The notes beneath the pieces are model-generated. The model worked only from the letters and a program-made list of their open reading frames with translations, ran no database searches and was not told where the DNA came from. From NCBI GenBank assembly GCA_025359805.1, contig JANYDU010000028.1:59535-123534 (forward strand): 64,000 nucleotides of DNA. Direction: 5' to 3'. A program made the position numbers and the translations under genes. The stretch comes from Bacteroidota bacterium. GTDB lineage: Bacteria; Bacteroidota; Bacteroidia; UKL13-3. Of this stretch, positions 1 to 7,947 are shown piece by piece; position 1 is the stretch's first letter, and each line of letters begins with the position of its first letter.

Positions 1-280
1 TTCCGCCACCAGTTAAAAGCACGTCATTCATGCCTTCTTTCTTCATAAGCTCTGTTAATCGAGGAAAAACAGTATTGTGTGCGCCTGAAAGAATACTCAC
101 ACCAATAACATCTACATCTTCTTGAAGAGCAGCTTGAATGACCATTTCGGGTGTTTGGCGAAGCCCTGTATAAATTACTTCCATGCCCGCATCACGCAAT
201 GCTGTTGCAATTACTTTTGCACCCCTATCATGCCCATCTAAACCAACCTTAGCTACTAAAACTCTTATCGGACGGTTCAT
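1..280 (-). CDS. Methylmalonyl-CoA mutase cobalamin-binding domain protein (partial)
   Basis: The gene starts with ATG at 280 and runs off the left edge, so about 93 residues are visible. Near the N-terminus is [12 protein letters not shown], holding the D-x-H-x-x-G motif whose histidine is the lower axial ligand of cobalamin. Further on, GVSILSGAH and LTGGG fit the rest of the Rossmann-like B12-binding fold. Such proteins are the C-terminal domain or small separate subunit of methylmalonyl-CoA mutase (succinyl-CoA to methylmalonyl-CoA). The start immediately follows the upstream lipoprotein's stop codon (281-283), so it is probably co-transcribed with gltX and the lipoprotein. It begins directly with the B12 domain, so it is a stand-alone subunit and not the tail of a full mutase. 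Confidence 0.88.
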   Translation of the reverse strand, partial: MNRPIRVLVAKVGLDGHDRGAKVIATALRDAGMEVIYTGLRQTPEMVIQAALQEDVDVIGVSILSGAHNTVFPRLTELMKKEGMNDVLLTGGG

Positions 281-838
281 CTATTTATTTTCTTTAATAG
301 GAATAATTTCAAATGTTTTATTTCCTTTAATTTCTTTTTCGAAATACGATATAAAACTACTGTCGTTCATTTCGTAATAATAAATGGTGTCGCCCTTTTC
401 AATCAAATTCGTCTTAACCCTTTTCAAGTATTTTTCAATTTTATCCTTTTCAGAAACCCTATTGTTGCTCACAACAGGATAGAGCTCTAATTTTTTTCCT
501 TTAGGAATAACTATCCACGAATTCCAATAGTTTTTAACGTGATGATCTTTCATTGATACGACATAATAATCGCCAACTTTTGAAAACACATTTTTGCTGT
601 TTAAAGTAAAGGTTTCACCCTTTTCTCCTTCTTTATACGACCAACCATTTGCGTGAACCGAAATGGAAATAGAATCATTAGGATCTTTAGATGATTGTTT
701 TATTTTGAGATAATGATAGCCATGAAATTGAGAAGGGATAGAATCTTGTTTAACGCCTGGATATCTATCAAAATGAGCCATGCTGCATGATGAAACAAGA
801 AGGGTGATTAGGATTAAAATAGCAGATATTTTTCTCAT
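281..838 (-). CDS. Lipoprotein of unknown function
   Basis: This 185-residue protein has a lipoprotein signal peptide: MRKIS, a hydrophobic stretch, then the lipobox LVSSC with the modified cysteine near residue 18. The mature part is polar and lysine-rich, with alternating beta-like segments; no known domain is recognisable by eye. Its ATG overlaps the gltX stop codon as ATGA, and its own stop abuts the B12-domain gene, so the three genes look like one transcription unit. A membrane-anchored periplasmic or surface role is inferred from the signal only. Confidence 0.75.
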   Translation of the reverse strand: MRKISAILILITLLVSSCSMAHFDRYPGVKQDSIPSQFHGYHYLKIKQSSKDPNDSISISVHANGWSYKEGEKGETFTLNSKNVFSKVGDYYVVSMKDHHVKNYWNSWIVIPKGKKLELYPVVSNNRVSEKDKIEKYLKRVKTNLIEKGDTIYYYEMNDSSFISYFEKEIKGNKTFEIIPIKENK

Positions 839-2367
839 TTTTTAATGGTATTAAGTGCGTTTTGAAGACGCAATATCGTGTTTTCTTTGCCGAATAATTC
901 AGCCATTTCAAAAAGAGGAGGACCACCAGCAACTCCAGTTAAACAAACCCGAAGCAGTTGAAGAAAATCTTTTCCGGCAACATCATTTTTTGTAAGTGCA
1001 GCATTGTATTGCTCTTCAATATTTGAGGATGAAAAATCATTTAATGAGGTTAAGTTTTGAATTAAATCATTTAAAACTATTGCAGATTTTTCGTTCCAAC
1101 GTTTGGTTATTACGGCCTCATCATATTGCGTTGGGTTGATGAAAAAATAAACACCCATCGTCCATAATTCTTTTGTAAAACCAATCTTTTCTTTTACTAA
1201 TGATGTTGCTTTTTCAATGTAAGCATCGCTAAAACTTAACCCATTTGCAAGCACTTCTTTTTTCAATTCAGCGGCTAATGTTTTATCGTCTGTTTTACGA
1301 ACATATTGTTGGTTAAACCATTTTGCTTTGTTCTGGTCGAACTTAGCGCCATGCTTGCTTACACGATCAATTGTAAAAGCTGCTACCAACTCTTCTTTGC
1401 TAAAAATTTCTTGTGGTGTACCTGGGTTCCAACCTAAAAAAGCCAACAGGTTTATAACCGCTTCGGGCATATAACCAACCTCTCTATAACCACTTGAAAT
1501 TTCTTTTGTGGTGGGGTCTTGCCATTGCAATGGAAATACGGGAAAACCTAATCTGTCTCCATCGCGTTTGCTTAATTTTCCGTTTCCTTCTGGCTTAAGC
1601 AAAAGGGGTAGATGAGCAAACTTTGGCATTACTTCTTCCCAACCTAAACTTCTATAAAGCAACACATGCAAAGGAGCTGAAGGAAGCCACTCTTCGCCAC
1701 GAATTACATGTGTAATTCTCATCAAATAATCATCAACAATATTGGCTAAATGATAGGTTGGCATTCCATCGCTTTTAAACAAAACCTTGTCATCCATTTG
1801 TGAGGTGTTTACCGTAACCCAACCGCGAATTTCATCATGAAACTTTACTTCTTCTTTTCGGGGCAGTTTAAAACGAACCACATAATCAGCATTCCTTTCT
1901 AACAATCGAGTTACTTCATCTTCAGAAAGTGTTAACGAGTTTCTCATTGTGGTGCGCGTAATGGCATCATATTTTGCATCCACATTTGAAGCCTTAAGCC
2001 TTTCGCGCATTGCCTCTAAATCTTCAGGAGTATCAAAAGCATAGTAAGCATGTCCGCTATCAATTAATTGTTTCACATAATCTCTATACATGGGCTTGCG
2101 ATTGCTTTGCCTGTATGGCGCATATGGGCCATCGCCAAAGCCAATTCCTTCATTAGGTGTTATGCCTAACCATTTTAATGATTCAATAATGTATTCTTCT
2201 GCACCTGGAACAAAACGTGTTTGATCAGTATCTTCAATACGAAGTATAAAATCTCCGCCATGTTTTTTGGCGAACAAATAATTGTATAATGCTGTGCGTA
2301 CGCCACCAATATGTAACGGACCGGTTGGGCTTGGAGCAAAACGAACACGAACTTTTCTATCTGTCAT
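835..2367 (-). CDS. gltX: Glutamate--tRNA ligase
   Basis: Class I aminoacyl-tRNA synthetase that charges tRNA-Glu with glutamate. The 510-residue length is normal. The N-terminus carries the HIGH-type signature (APSPTGPLHIGG, residues about 11-22), and the KMSKS-type loop appears as KLSKRDGD in the middle, followed by the helical anticodon-binding half. IEDTD and RGEEWLPS are further family motifs. It is the first gene of the unit gltX-lipoprotein-B12 protein and has a near-consensus promoter only a few bases upstream (2376-2405). An indirect tRNA-Gln route is suggested by gatA in the same window. Confidence 0.97.
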   Translation of the reverse strand: MTDRKVRVRFAPSPTGPLHIGGVRTALYNYLFAKKHGGDFILRIEDTDQTRFVPGAEEYIIESLKWLGITPNEGIGFGDGPYAPYRQSNRKPMYRDYVKQLIDSGHAYYAFDTPEDLEAMRERLKASNVDAKYDAITRTTMRNSLTLSEDEVTRLLERNADYVVRFKLPRKEEVKFHDEIRGWVTVNTSQMDDKVLFKSDGMPTYHLANIVDDYLMRITHVIRGEEWLPSAPLHVLLYRSLGWEEVMPKFAHLPLLLKPEGNGKLSKRDGDRLGFPVFPLQWQDPTTKEISSGYREVGYMPEAVINLLAFLGWNPGTPQEIFSKEELVAAFTIDRVSKHGAKFDQNKAKWFNQQYVRKTDDKTLAAELKKEVLANGLSFSDAYIEKATSLVKEKIGFTKELWTMGVYFFINPTQYDEAVITKRWNEKSAIVLNDLIQNLTSLNDFSSSNIEEQYNAALTKNDVAGKDFLQLLRVCLTGVAGGPPLFEMAELFGKENTILRLQNALNTIKK

Positions 2368-2375
2368 AATTGAGG

Positions 2376-2405
2376 CAAATATAAGTATTTGCGCATGAGT
2401 TCAAA
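2376..2405 (-). promoter_or_regulatory. Bacteroidota sigma-A promoter of gltX
   Basis: Read on the minus strand, TTTG (2405-2402) is followed after 18 bases by TATATTTG (2383-2376), matching the Bacteroidota -33 TTTG and -7 TAnnTTTG elements with typical spacing. The ATG at 2367 lies only 8 bases beyond the -7 box, so the mRNA would have almost no 5' leader. Confidence 0.7.
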
Positions 2406-2409
2406 GGTA

Positions 2410-3105
2410 TTATGCTTGAGAAATCAGCCCTAAAACACTTTCAAATAATATGCGTCCATCGGTATTGTATAAATCTGGATCAACGGCACGTTCGGGGTGT
2501 GGCATCATTCCAAAAACATTTCTTTTTTCGTTGCAAATTCCCGCAATATTTTCTAATGAACCGTTTGGGTTTGAAGCATCATTTATATTTCCGTTTTCAT
2601 CGCAATAATGAAAAAGTATTTGTTTGTTTGATTTTAGGTTTCTCAACGTTTCGTCATCACAATAAAAGCGACCCTCGCCATGTGCAACAGGAATTCTTAG
2701 CGCTTTGTTTAAATCAATTTTTGAGGTAATTAATGAGTCTTTTGTTTGTGCTTTGATAAACACATTTTTACAATTAAACTTTTGGTGATTGTTGTGCAAT
2801 AATGCACCAGGAAGCAAATGAGATTCACACAAAATTTGAAAACCGTTACACACGCCAAAAACATTTCCTCCATTGTTTGCAAATTCAATTACGTTTTGCA
2901 TAATAGGAGAGAAGCGAGCAATAGCACCACTTCTAAGATAATCACCATAAGAAAAACCTCCAGGAAGAAAAATTAAATCGCACGCTTGCAAATCATTTTC
3001 TTTATGAAAGAGTTCAACAGTTTCGCAACCAAAAATATTTTTAAATGCATATATCGCATCTTGATCACAATTGGAACCGGGAAAAATTACTATACCTACT
3101 TTCAT
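2410..3105 (-). CDS. purQ: Phosphoribosylformylglycinamidine synthase, glutaminase subunit
   Basis: Class I glutamine amidotransferase subunit that supplies ammonia for the FGAM synthase step of purine synthesis. It starts KVGIVIFPGSNCD, has the nucleophile elbow GVCNGFQ, and ends with MMPHPERAVDP, whose His and Glu complete the Cys-His-Glu triad. I place the start at the ATG at 3105 (231 residues). A longer frame to 3153 would add 16 residues translated from a heptamer repeat, which is not credible. A free-standing PurQ implies a partner small PurL and PurS elsewhere, not the large fused PurL. Confidence 0.95.
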   Translation of the reverse strand: MKVGIVIFPGSNCDQDAIYAFKNIFGCETVELFHKENDLQACDLIFLPGGFSYGDYLRSGAIARFSPIMQNVIEFANNGGNVFGVCNGFQILCESHLLPGALLHNNHQKFNCKNVFIKAQTKDSLITSKIDLNKALRIPVAHGEGRFYCDDETLRNLKSNKQILFHYCDENGNINDASNPNGSLENIAGICNEKRNVFGMMPHPERAVDPDLYNTDGRILFESVLGLISQA

Positions 3106-3124
3106 GTGTGCGAATGTAAAATGA

Positions 3125-3145
3125 GAAGTTGGAAGTTGGAAGTTT
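3125..3145. repeat. Short tandem heptamer repeat upstream of purQ
   Basis: Three tandem copies of a heptamer (GAAGTTG, GAAGTTG, GAAGTTT) lie between purQ and the AlbA_2 gene. No function can be assigned; the repeat shows that the region just upstream of the purQ ATG is non-coding. Confidence 0.6.
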
Positions 3146-3158
3146 ATGTGCACAAAAT

Positions 3159-3788
3159 TTAACTCAATGTATAAAACTCAACGGCTTCGGTATTGTGGTT
3201 TCTAATTACTCCTGTACTTACTAAGTTAACAAGCATTTTTTGAGCTCTCCATCTTGAAATATTTAACAACTTACACAACTCTTTTATATTAATGCGATTA
3301 TTAACGCCCAAATATTTAAGCAGTGATTCTTCATGCTTAGAGAATTTAATGAGTGTTCCCTCTCCAGATGTGCTGCGCCTCAACACATCAACAACAACCT
3401 TACTGGCAAGTAATGATTGATCTTTTACACGAATATGTGCCCACCATTTTCCTTCCTCATCTTTAGCATAATAAGGTTTATCTTTTCCCTGTGGAATAAT
3501 GGCTTCAATAACAATTTTATTTCCCATTTCCCACTCTACTAATTCTAGTTCAATTTCGGGTTTGCAATAAAAATGAGCAGCCAAATCAAGCATGTATTTT
3601 TCGTCTTCACTTTTTACTCCTGAAATAATTTTATTATCGTTTACCCCAACTAATAATCTTCCGCCTTTATGATTAGCAAATGCGCTCATTGTTTTTGCAA
3701 TTTTTGAAGCTGAAGAAATCGTTTTTTTAAAATCGAGCACTTCCGATTCTCCCTTTGCAATTAATTGTAAAACGTGGTGAAGAGCCAT
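3159..3788 (-). CDS. AlbA_2 (Schlafen-type) putative DNA-binding protein
   Basis: The 209-residue protein (ATG at 3788; a TTG at 3806 would add six residues) starts with an AlbA_2/Schlafen domain: GESEVLDFKKT, then AFANHKGGRLLVGVND and IISGV, which form the characteristic putative nucleotide- or DNA-binding core. The C-terminal ~60 residues look like a winged helix (NIKELCKLLNISRWRAQKML). The layout fits transcriptional regulators of unknown target. It sits upstream of purQ in the same direction with a 53-base gap, and divergent from icd. Confidence 0.75.
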   Translation of the reverse strand: MALHHVLQLIAKGESEVLDFKKTISSASKIAKTMSAFANHKGGRLLVGVNDNKIISGVKSEDEKYMLDLAAHFYCKPEIELELVEWEMGNKIVIEAIIPQGKDKPYYAKDEEGKWWAHIRVKDQSLLASKVVVDVLRRSTSGEGTLIKFSKHEESLLKYLGVNNRINIKELCKLLNISRWRAQKMLVNLVSTGVIRNHNTEAVEFYTLS

Positions 3789-3844
3789 TTTAATTGAGTT
3801 AACCAACGAAGCAAGCTATGGTTTAAAAATTAAGTGAACAAATT

Positions 3845-3876
3845 TTTGTTTTAATAATACCCAGTGCCAATATTTG
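3845..3876 (+). promoter_or_regulatory. Putative promoter of icd
   Basis: TTTG (3845-3848) is followed after 20 bases by AATATTTG (3869-3876), one mismatch from the Bacteroidota -7 box TAnnTTTG. The icd ATG is at 3900. Confidence 0.45.
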
Positions 3877-3899
3877 CGCCACTTTTAAAAAACAAAAAA

Positions 3900-5366
3900 A
3901 TGAGCTTACCAATAAAAATATCAGTAGCAAAAGGAGATGGCATTGGCCCAGAAATAATGGAAGTGGTTTTGAGAATATTTGATGCAGCAAAAGTTCCGCT
4001 CGAATATGAGTTTATTGATATGGGTAAAAACCTTTTTGAACAAGGATTTTCAAGTGGGATGACTCCTGAGGCAAAAGCAAGTGTGGAACGAAATGGCATA
4101 TTGTTTAAAGGCCCGATGGAAACACCAAAAGGCAAAGGGATGAAAAGCATCAATGTAACAGCACGAAAAGTATGGAGCACATTTGCTAACAGAAGACATT
4201 TTAAATCACTACATGGTGTTGATACTGTTTTTTCGAAAGCAGGAATTCCAATTGATATTACCATTGTTAGAGAAAACATTGAAGATACATACGGAGGGGT
4301 TGAACACATGGTTACCCGTGATGTTGCAGTTGGAAGACGTTTTATTTCGAGAGCAGGAAGCGAACAGGTAATTCGTTATGCTTTTGAAATGGCAAAAAAA
4401 GAAGGCATCAAAAAAGTTACCTGTGGACACAAAGCCAATATTATGAAAATGACAGATGGCTTATTTTTAGAAGTGTTTTATGAGATTGCTGAAGAATATC
4501 CAGAAATAAAATCTAACGAGATTATCGTTGATGATTTGGCTATGAAATTAGTTTCAAAACCAAATGAATTTCAAGTGGTGGTATTAACCAATTTACAAGG
4601 GGATATTATTTCTGACTTGTGTGCTGGTTTGGTTGGCGGACTTGGATTTGCGCCATCAGCAAATATTGGCGATAGCATTTCTATTTTTGAAGCTGTACAT
4701 GGAACAGCTCCAGATATTGCCGGAAAAAACATTGCCAATCCAACATCGCTTTTAATGAGCGGGTTGATGATGTTGCGCTATTTTGGAATGATGCAATACG
4801 CAGCAACAATTGAAAACGCATTGCTATATACACTTGAGCAAGGCATACACACAGGAGATTTTGGCGATAAAAATATTCCATCAAAAAACACAACCGATTT
4901 TGCCAATATCATTATTAATAATTTTGGGCAGCAACCCAAAAAAGGAAAAGCAAAAGACATTGCCAATATTCCAACAATGTTTAAAGCACCGTTGCAACCA
5001 GATAAGCAAAAAATGATGGCATCTGTAGCTCTAGAAAAAGAAACCATTGTGGGGGTTGACCTTTTTATTGAAAGCGAATTATTGGCTTCAGAAATTGCAG
5101 AAATTTTAAAACCCAAATTACGACAAGGATTTAAGTTGGTAAACATTTCAAATAGGGGCACACAAGTTTGGCCAACGGGCTCAAAATTTACCGAATGTGT
5201 AAATCATTATGCACTGCGTTTTGAAGCCCGAAAAGATGCCGAGATTGAAGCGGCAGATATGTTTGCATTTGCTACAGTTCTCTCATCAAAAATTAAAATT
5301 ACCTCCATTGAATTATTAAAAATATTGGGCGATAAAAAATCATATTCATTAGCCCAAGGTCAATAA
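3900..5366 (+). CDS. icd: Isocitrate dehydrogenase, Thermus-type with C-terminal extension
   Basis: TCA-cycle enzyme of the isocitrate/isopropylmalate dehydrogenase family, oxidatively decarboxylating isocitrate to 2-oxoglutarate. The start is AKGDGIGPEI; the substrate loop is SINVTARK; VRENIEDTYGG and FEAVHGTAPDIAGKNIANP are the family signatures. Using the ATG at 3900 gives 488 residues. About 130 residues follow the dehydrogenase core and include a folded domain (VGVDLFIES to ILGDKK), as in the roughly 490-residue Thermus-type enzymes. NADP dependence is likely for this subtype but is inferred, not read directly. Confidence 0.92.
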   Translation: MSLPIKISVAKGDGIGPEIMEVVLRIFDAAKVPLEYEFIDMGKNLFEQGFSSGMTPEAKASVERNGILFKGPMETPKGKGMKSINVTARKVWSTFANRRHFKSLHGVDTVFSKAGIPIDITIVRENIEDTYGGVEHMVTRDVAVGRRFISRAGSEQVIRYAFEMAKKEGIKKVTCGHKANIMKMTDGLFLEVFYEIAEEYPEIKSNEIIVDDLAMKLVSKPNEFQVVVLTNLQGDIISDLCAGLVGGLGFAPSANIGDSISIFEAVHGTAPDIAGKNIANPTSLLMSGLMMLRYFGMMQYAATIENALLYTLEQGIHTGDFGDKNIPSKNTTDFANIIINNFGQQPKKGKAKDIANIPTMFKAPLQPDKQKMMASVALEKETIVGVDLFIESELLASEIAEILKPKLRQGFKLVNISNRGTQVWPTGSKFTECVNHYALRFEARKDAEIEAADMFAFATVLSSKIKITSIELLKILGDKKSYSLAQGQ

Positions 5367-5413
5367 ACGATTATTTCCTTTTAAATAGAATGAAGTTTTT
5401 ATTTTCGTTTTTG

Positions 5414-6112
5414 ATGAGCGAAAACGAAAAAAACATTTCCATAAAAAATTGGGCAGAAGATGATCGCCCGCGCGAAAAACTATTGCTCAAAGGCCGAGCA
5501 GCACTTAGCGATGCAGAGCTCATTGCTATTTTAATTGCAACAGGAAATAGGGAAGATTCAGCTGTGGGTGTGGCAAAAAAAATCCTTTCTTCGGCAGGAA
5601 ATAATTTAAATGATTTGGGGAAATTATCCGTTAACGATTTAAAAAAAACAAAAGGAATTGGAGAAGCGAAAGCCATTACCATCATTGCTTCGCTTGAATT
5701 AGGAAGACGAAGAAAAAGTGAAGAAGCCCAAGAGAAAAAACAAATCATAACAAGCAAAGATGCGTATAACTTTTTTGAACCTTTAATAAGTGATAACAAG
5801 CACGAAGAGTTTTGGATTGTGATGTTGAATAGAGCCAATAAAATTATTGGACATAAGAAAATTAGTGAAGGTGGAATAAACGGAACAGTTGCCGACCCAA
5901 GAATTATTTTTAAGCAAGCATTAGAAAACTATGCTACATCTATTGTGCTTTGCCATAATCATCCATCAGGAAATATTATACCAAGTAATGAAGATATTAG
6001 GCTCACACAAAAAATAAAAGAAGCGGGTAAATTATTAGATATTTTAGTTCTGGACCACATCATTATTGGCGATAAAAAGTATTACAGTTTTTCCGATGAA
6101 GGAAGCTTATAA
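5414..6112 (+). CDS. radC: RadC-family JAB-domain protein
   Basis: A 232-residue protein with an N-terminal helix-hairpin-helix region (KTKGIGEAKA) and a C-terminal JAB1/MPN-type domain with the zinc motif HNHPSGNIIPSNED (His-x-His ... Asp). The family was linked to DNA repair, but its biochemical role is unsettled. I chose the ATG at 5414 (MSENEK), since the eight residues from the ATG at 5390 are hydrophobic and not typical. It follows icd by 47 bases and could be co-transcribed with it. Confidence 0.92.
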   Translation: MSENEKNISIKNWAEDDRPREKLLLKGRAALSDAELIAILIATGNREDSAVGVAKKILSSAGNNLNDLGKLSVNDLKKTKGIGEAKAITIIASLELGRRRKSEEAQEKKQIITSKDAYNFFEPLISDNKHEEFWIVMLNRANKIIGHKKISEGGINGTVADPRIIFKQALENYATSIVLCHNHPSGNIIPSNEDIRLTQKIKEAGKLLDILVLDHIIIGDKKYYSFSDEGSL

Positions 6113-6165
6113 GAGCCTAAAAAGCACATTACAAAATTGAGTTCAAAAAAACTACTTTTGCCATT

Positions 6166-6681
6166 GTGATAGCATTAATAAAAAGGTTTAGAAAATGGAT
6201 TCGTAAGTATCCCACCATTCACAAATTTATGAAATTTGGATTTGTGGGCGTGGTAAGCACGCTTGTGAGTTTATTTGTGTTTTGGATTATTATGCTTCAA
6301 TATCCTCAATACAATTTGCTATCAAAAGCGATAGGCTATGTAATGGGTTTTTTTGTAGGGTTTACGCTTAATAAATTATGGACTTATGTTGATCATGCCG
6401 AAGAAGGAGAAAAATATTTATTAAAATACATGATTGTTTATGCGGGAACCTTTGTGGTGTATTTACTTTTTAATTATGTATGCGACCATTATGTTCATCC
6501 AGAAAATTACATCGCACAAATAATTACTAATTTTGGATTTGATAATTTATCACAATGGATATTATTGAGAGGAACATTGGTTACCAATATTCTTTCCATT
6601 TTTGTGAATGTGACGCTCAATTTTGTAGGAACAAACTACATTGTTTTTCGGGTTCCAGAACCTGACGAAATTTTTGACTAA
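6166..6681 (+). CDS. GtrA-like family membrane protein
   Basis: A 171-residue polytopic protein with about four hydrophobic helices and the GtrA/DPMS hallmark NKLWTY in the second half of the core. Family members are thought to help move lipid-linked sugars across the membrane for surface polysaccharide decoration. The start is a GTG just six bases after a perfect -7 box (TACTTTTG, 6153-6160), so either the mRNA is leaderless or translation starts at the internal ATG 21 codons later (MKFGFVG). The stop overlaps the convergent transglycosylase gene by four bases. Confidence 0.85.
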   Translation: MIALIKRFRKWIRKYPTIHKFMKFGFVGVVSTLVSLFVFWIIMLQYPQYNLLSKAIGYVMGFFVGFTLNKLWTYVDHAEEGEKYLLKYMIVYAGTFVVYLLFNYVCDHYVHPENYIAQIITNFGFDNLSQWILLRGTLVTNILSIFVNVTLNFVGTNYIVFRVPEPDEIFD

Positions 6682-7907
6682 TCTTTTTTCTTGAGTTTCT
6701 TTTTTTGTTTTGAAGACATGGTGTTGATGCGTTTGTAATACCCGGTTTTGCTTGATGTCACCCAAATAATTAATCGCTGTCCGGTTTTTAATTTTTCTGA
6801 TTTTAATTTATTCCACGATTTAATTTCTTTAGTATTTACATCAAACCAATCGGCAATATCATTAATAACATCACCCTTTTTTAAGGTATATGAAATACGT
6901 TTTTTATCAAAAGTTTTATCTTGTTGTTTAAGTTCTTTTTCGTTTTTTATTTCTGTTGGTTTTGATGAATCTGAAGGAGCTTGTTGAATAGCAACTGGAG
7001 CAAATTCTGTTGGTTTTGGTAAAGGATTATAAACGGAATCTTTGAGCAGGTCAAATTGTTTTCCTTTATTTTTAGGTAAACGAAGCCAATATCCATCAAG
7101 GTTATAGGGAATAATATCTTTTTTAAAAATAGGATTTAGTTTTCTGAGTTGATCGATTGGAATATCAATAGTTGTAGATATTTGTTGAAACGAAAGCCAT
7201 TTATTCACCAACACACTATCTGTTTCTATGTATAAATCAGGGAAAACAGGTTTAATTCCATGTTCTCGATAGAAGTTTAAAATATAAACAGCAGCAATAA
7301 ATTTAGGATATAAATCTTTCGAGGCCTCTGGAATAAATGGATAAACATCCCAAAAATATAAACTGTTTCCCGCCATGCGAATGCACTTATTTAGCATCAC
7401 AGGTGAACAACCATAAGCCGCAATTGATAGTGGCCATTGTTTGTAAATGCTATTCAAATCTCTGAAATGCGAAGACGCAGCAGCGGACGATTTGTTGGGG
7501 TCTTTACGCTCGTCAACAAAAGAGTTTACTTTAAGCTTATACATTTTTGAAACATTGTACATCATCATCCAAATACCTGTTGCACCAGCAGGGTTTATTG
7601 CAGAAGGCTCGAGCTCCGAAACTGCCACCGCTAAATATTTCATATCAAGCGGAATGTTTTTTGAACGAAGCGCACGTTCAATCATTGGAAAATAAAACTT
7701 ACTTAAGCCAATAATCTCCCTTGTTTTTTCGGGGTTATCTAAGTATGCGTCAATATATTTTTTAACAACAGGGTTATATGTTAAATCAATAGGAGACTTA
7801 AGTGTTGAAAGCCGATTGATATATTGTTCTTCTGTTCCTTTTTGTTGGGCAAATGAAACTAAAACGAAACAGATAATTAGGGATAACAAAAACGATTTTA
7901 ACTTCAT
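6678..7907 (-). CDS. LysM-containing lytic transglycosylase-like protein (MltD type)
   Basis: A 409-residue exported protein: signal peptide MKLKSFLLSLIICFVLVSFAQ, a Slt/MltD-like domain (about residues 70-200), and a C-terminal LysM repeat (YTLKKGDVINDIADWF to LKTGQRLIIW) followed by a very basic tail. LysM binds peptidoglycan; the Slt domain cleaves it. The catalytic-Glu region reads VSELEPSAINPAGATGIW, close to family form, but the usual AAYNAGP motif is replaced by AAYGCSP. It may be catalytically altered. It lies downstream of gatA on the same strand. Confidence 0.85.
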   Translation of the reverse strand: MKLKSFLLSLIICFVLVSFAQQKGTEEQYINRLSTLKSPIDLTYNPVVKKYIDAYLDNPEKTREIIGLSKFYFPMIERALRSKNIPLDMKYLAVAVSELEPSAINPAGATGIWMMMYNVSKMYKLKVNSFVDERKDPNKSSAAASSHFRDLNSIYKQWPLSIAAYGCSPVMLNKCIRMAGNSLYFWDVYPFIPEASKDLYPKFIAAVYILNFYREHGIKPVFPDLYIETDSVLVNKWLSFQQISTTIDIPIDQLRKLNPIFKKDIIPYNLDGYWLRLPKNKGKQFDLLKDSVYNPLPKPTEFAPVAIQQAPSDSSKPTEIKNEKELKQQDKTFDKKRISYTLKKGDVINDIADWFDVNTKEIKSWNKLKSEKLKTGQRLIIWVTSSKTGYYKRINTMSSKQKKKLKKKD

Positions 7908-7947
7908 TAATTATTTTGATAAAGAGGTGTGAAAACAGATCAAAAAA

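Noticed and set aside
2410..3153. Longer PurQ reading with 16 extra N-terminal residues
   Set aside because: The extra residues come from a three-copy heptamer repeat; the family N-terminus KVGIVIFPGSN begins at the ATG at 3105.
3851..5161. Long open frames antisense to icd
   Set aside because: They are shadows of the real icd codons with no family match and unlikely composition.
5371..5838. 155-codon frame opposite radC
   Set aside because: Low-complexity Phe/Ser/Leu composition typical of antisense shadows; radC is clearly the coding strand.
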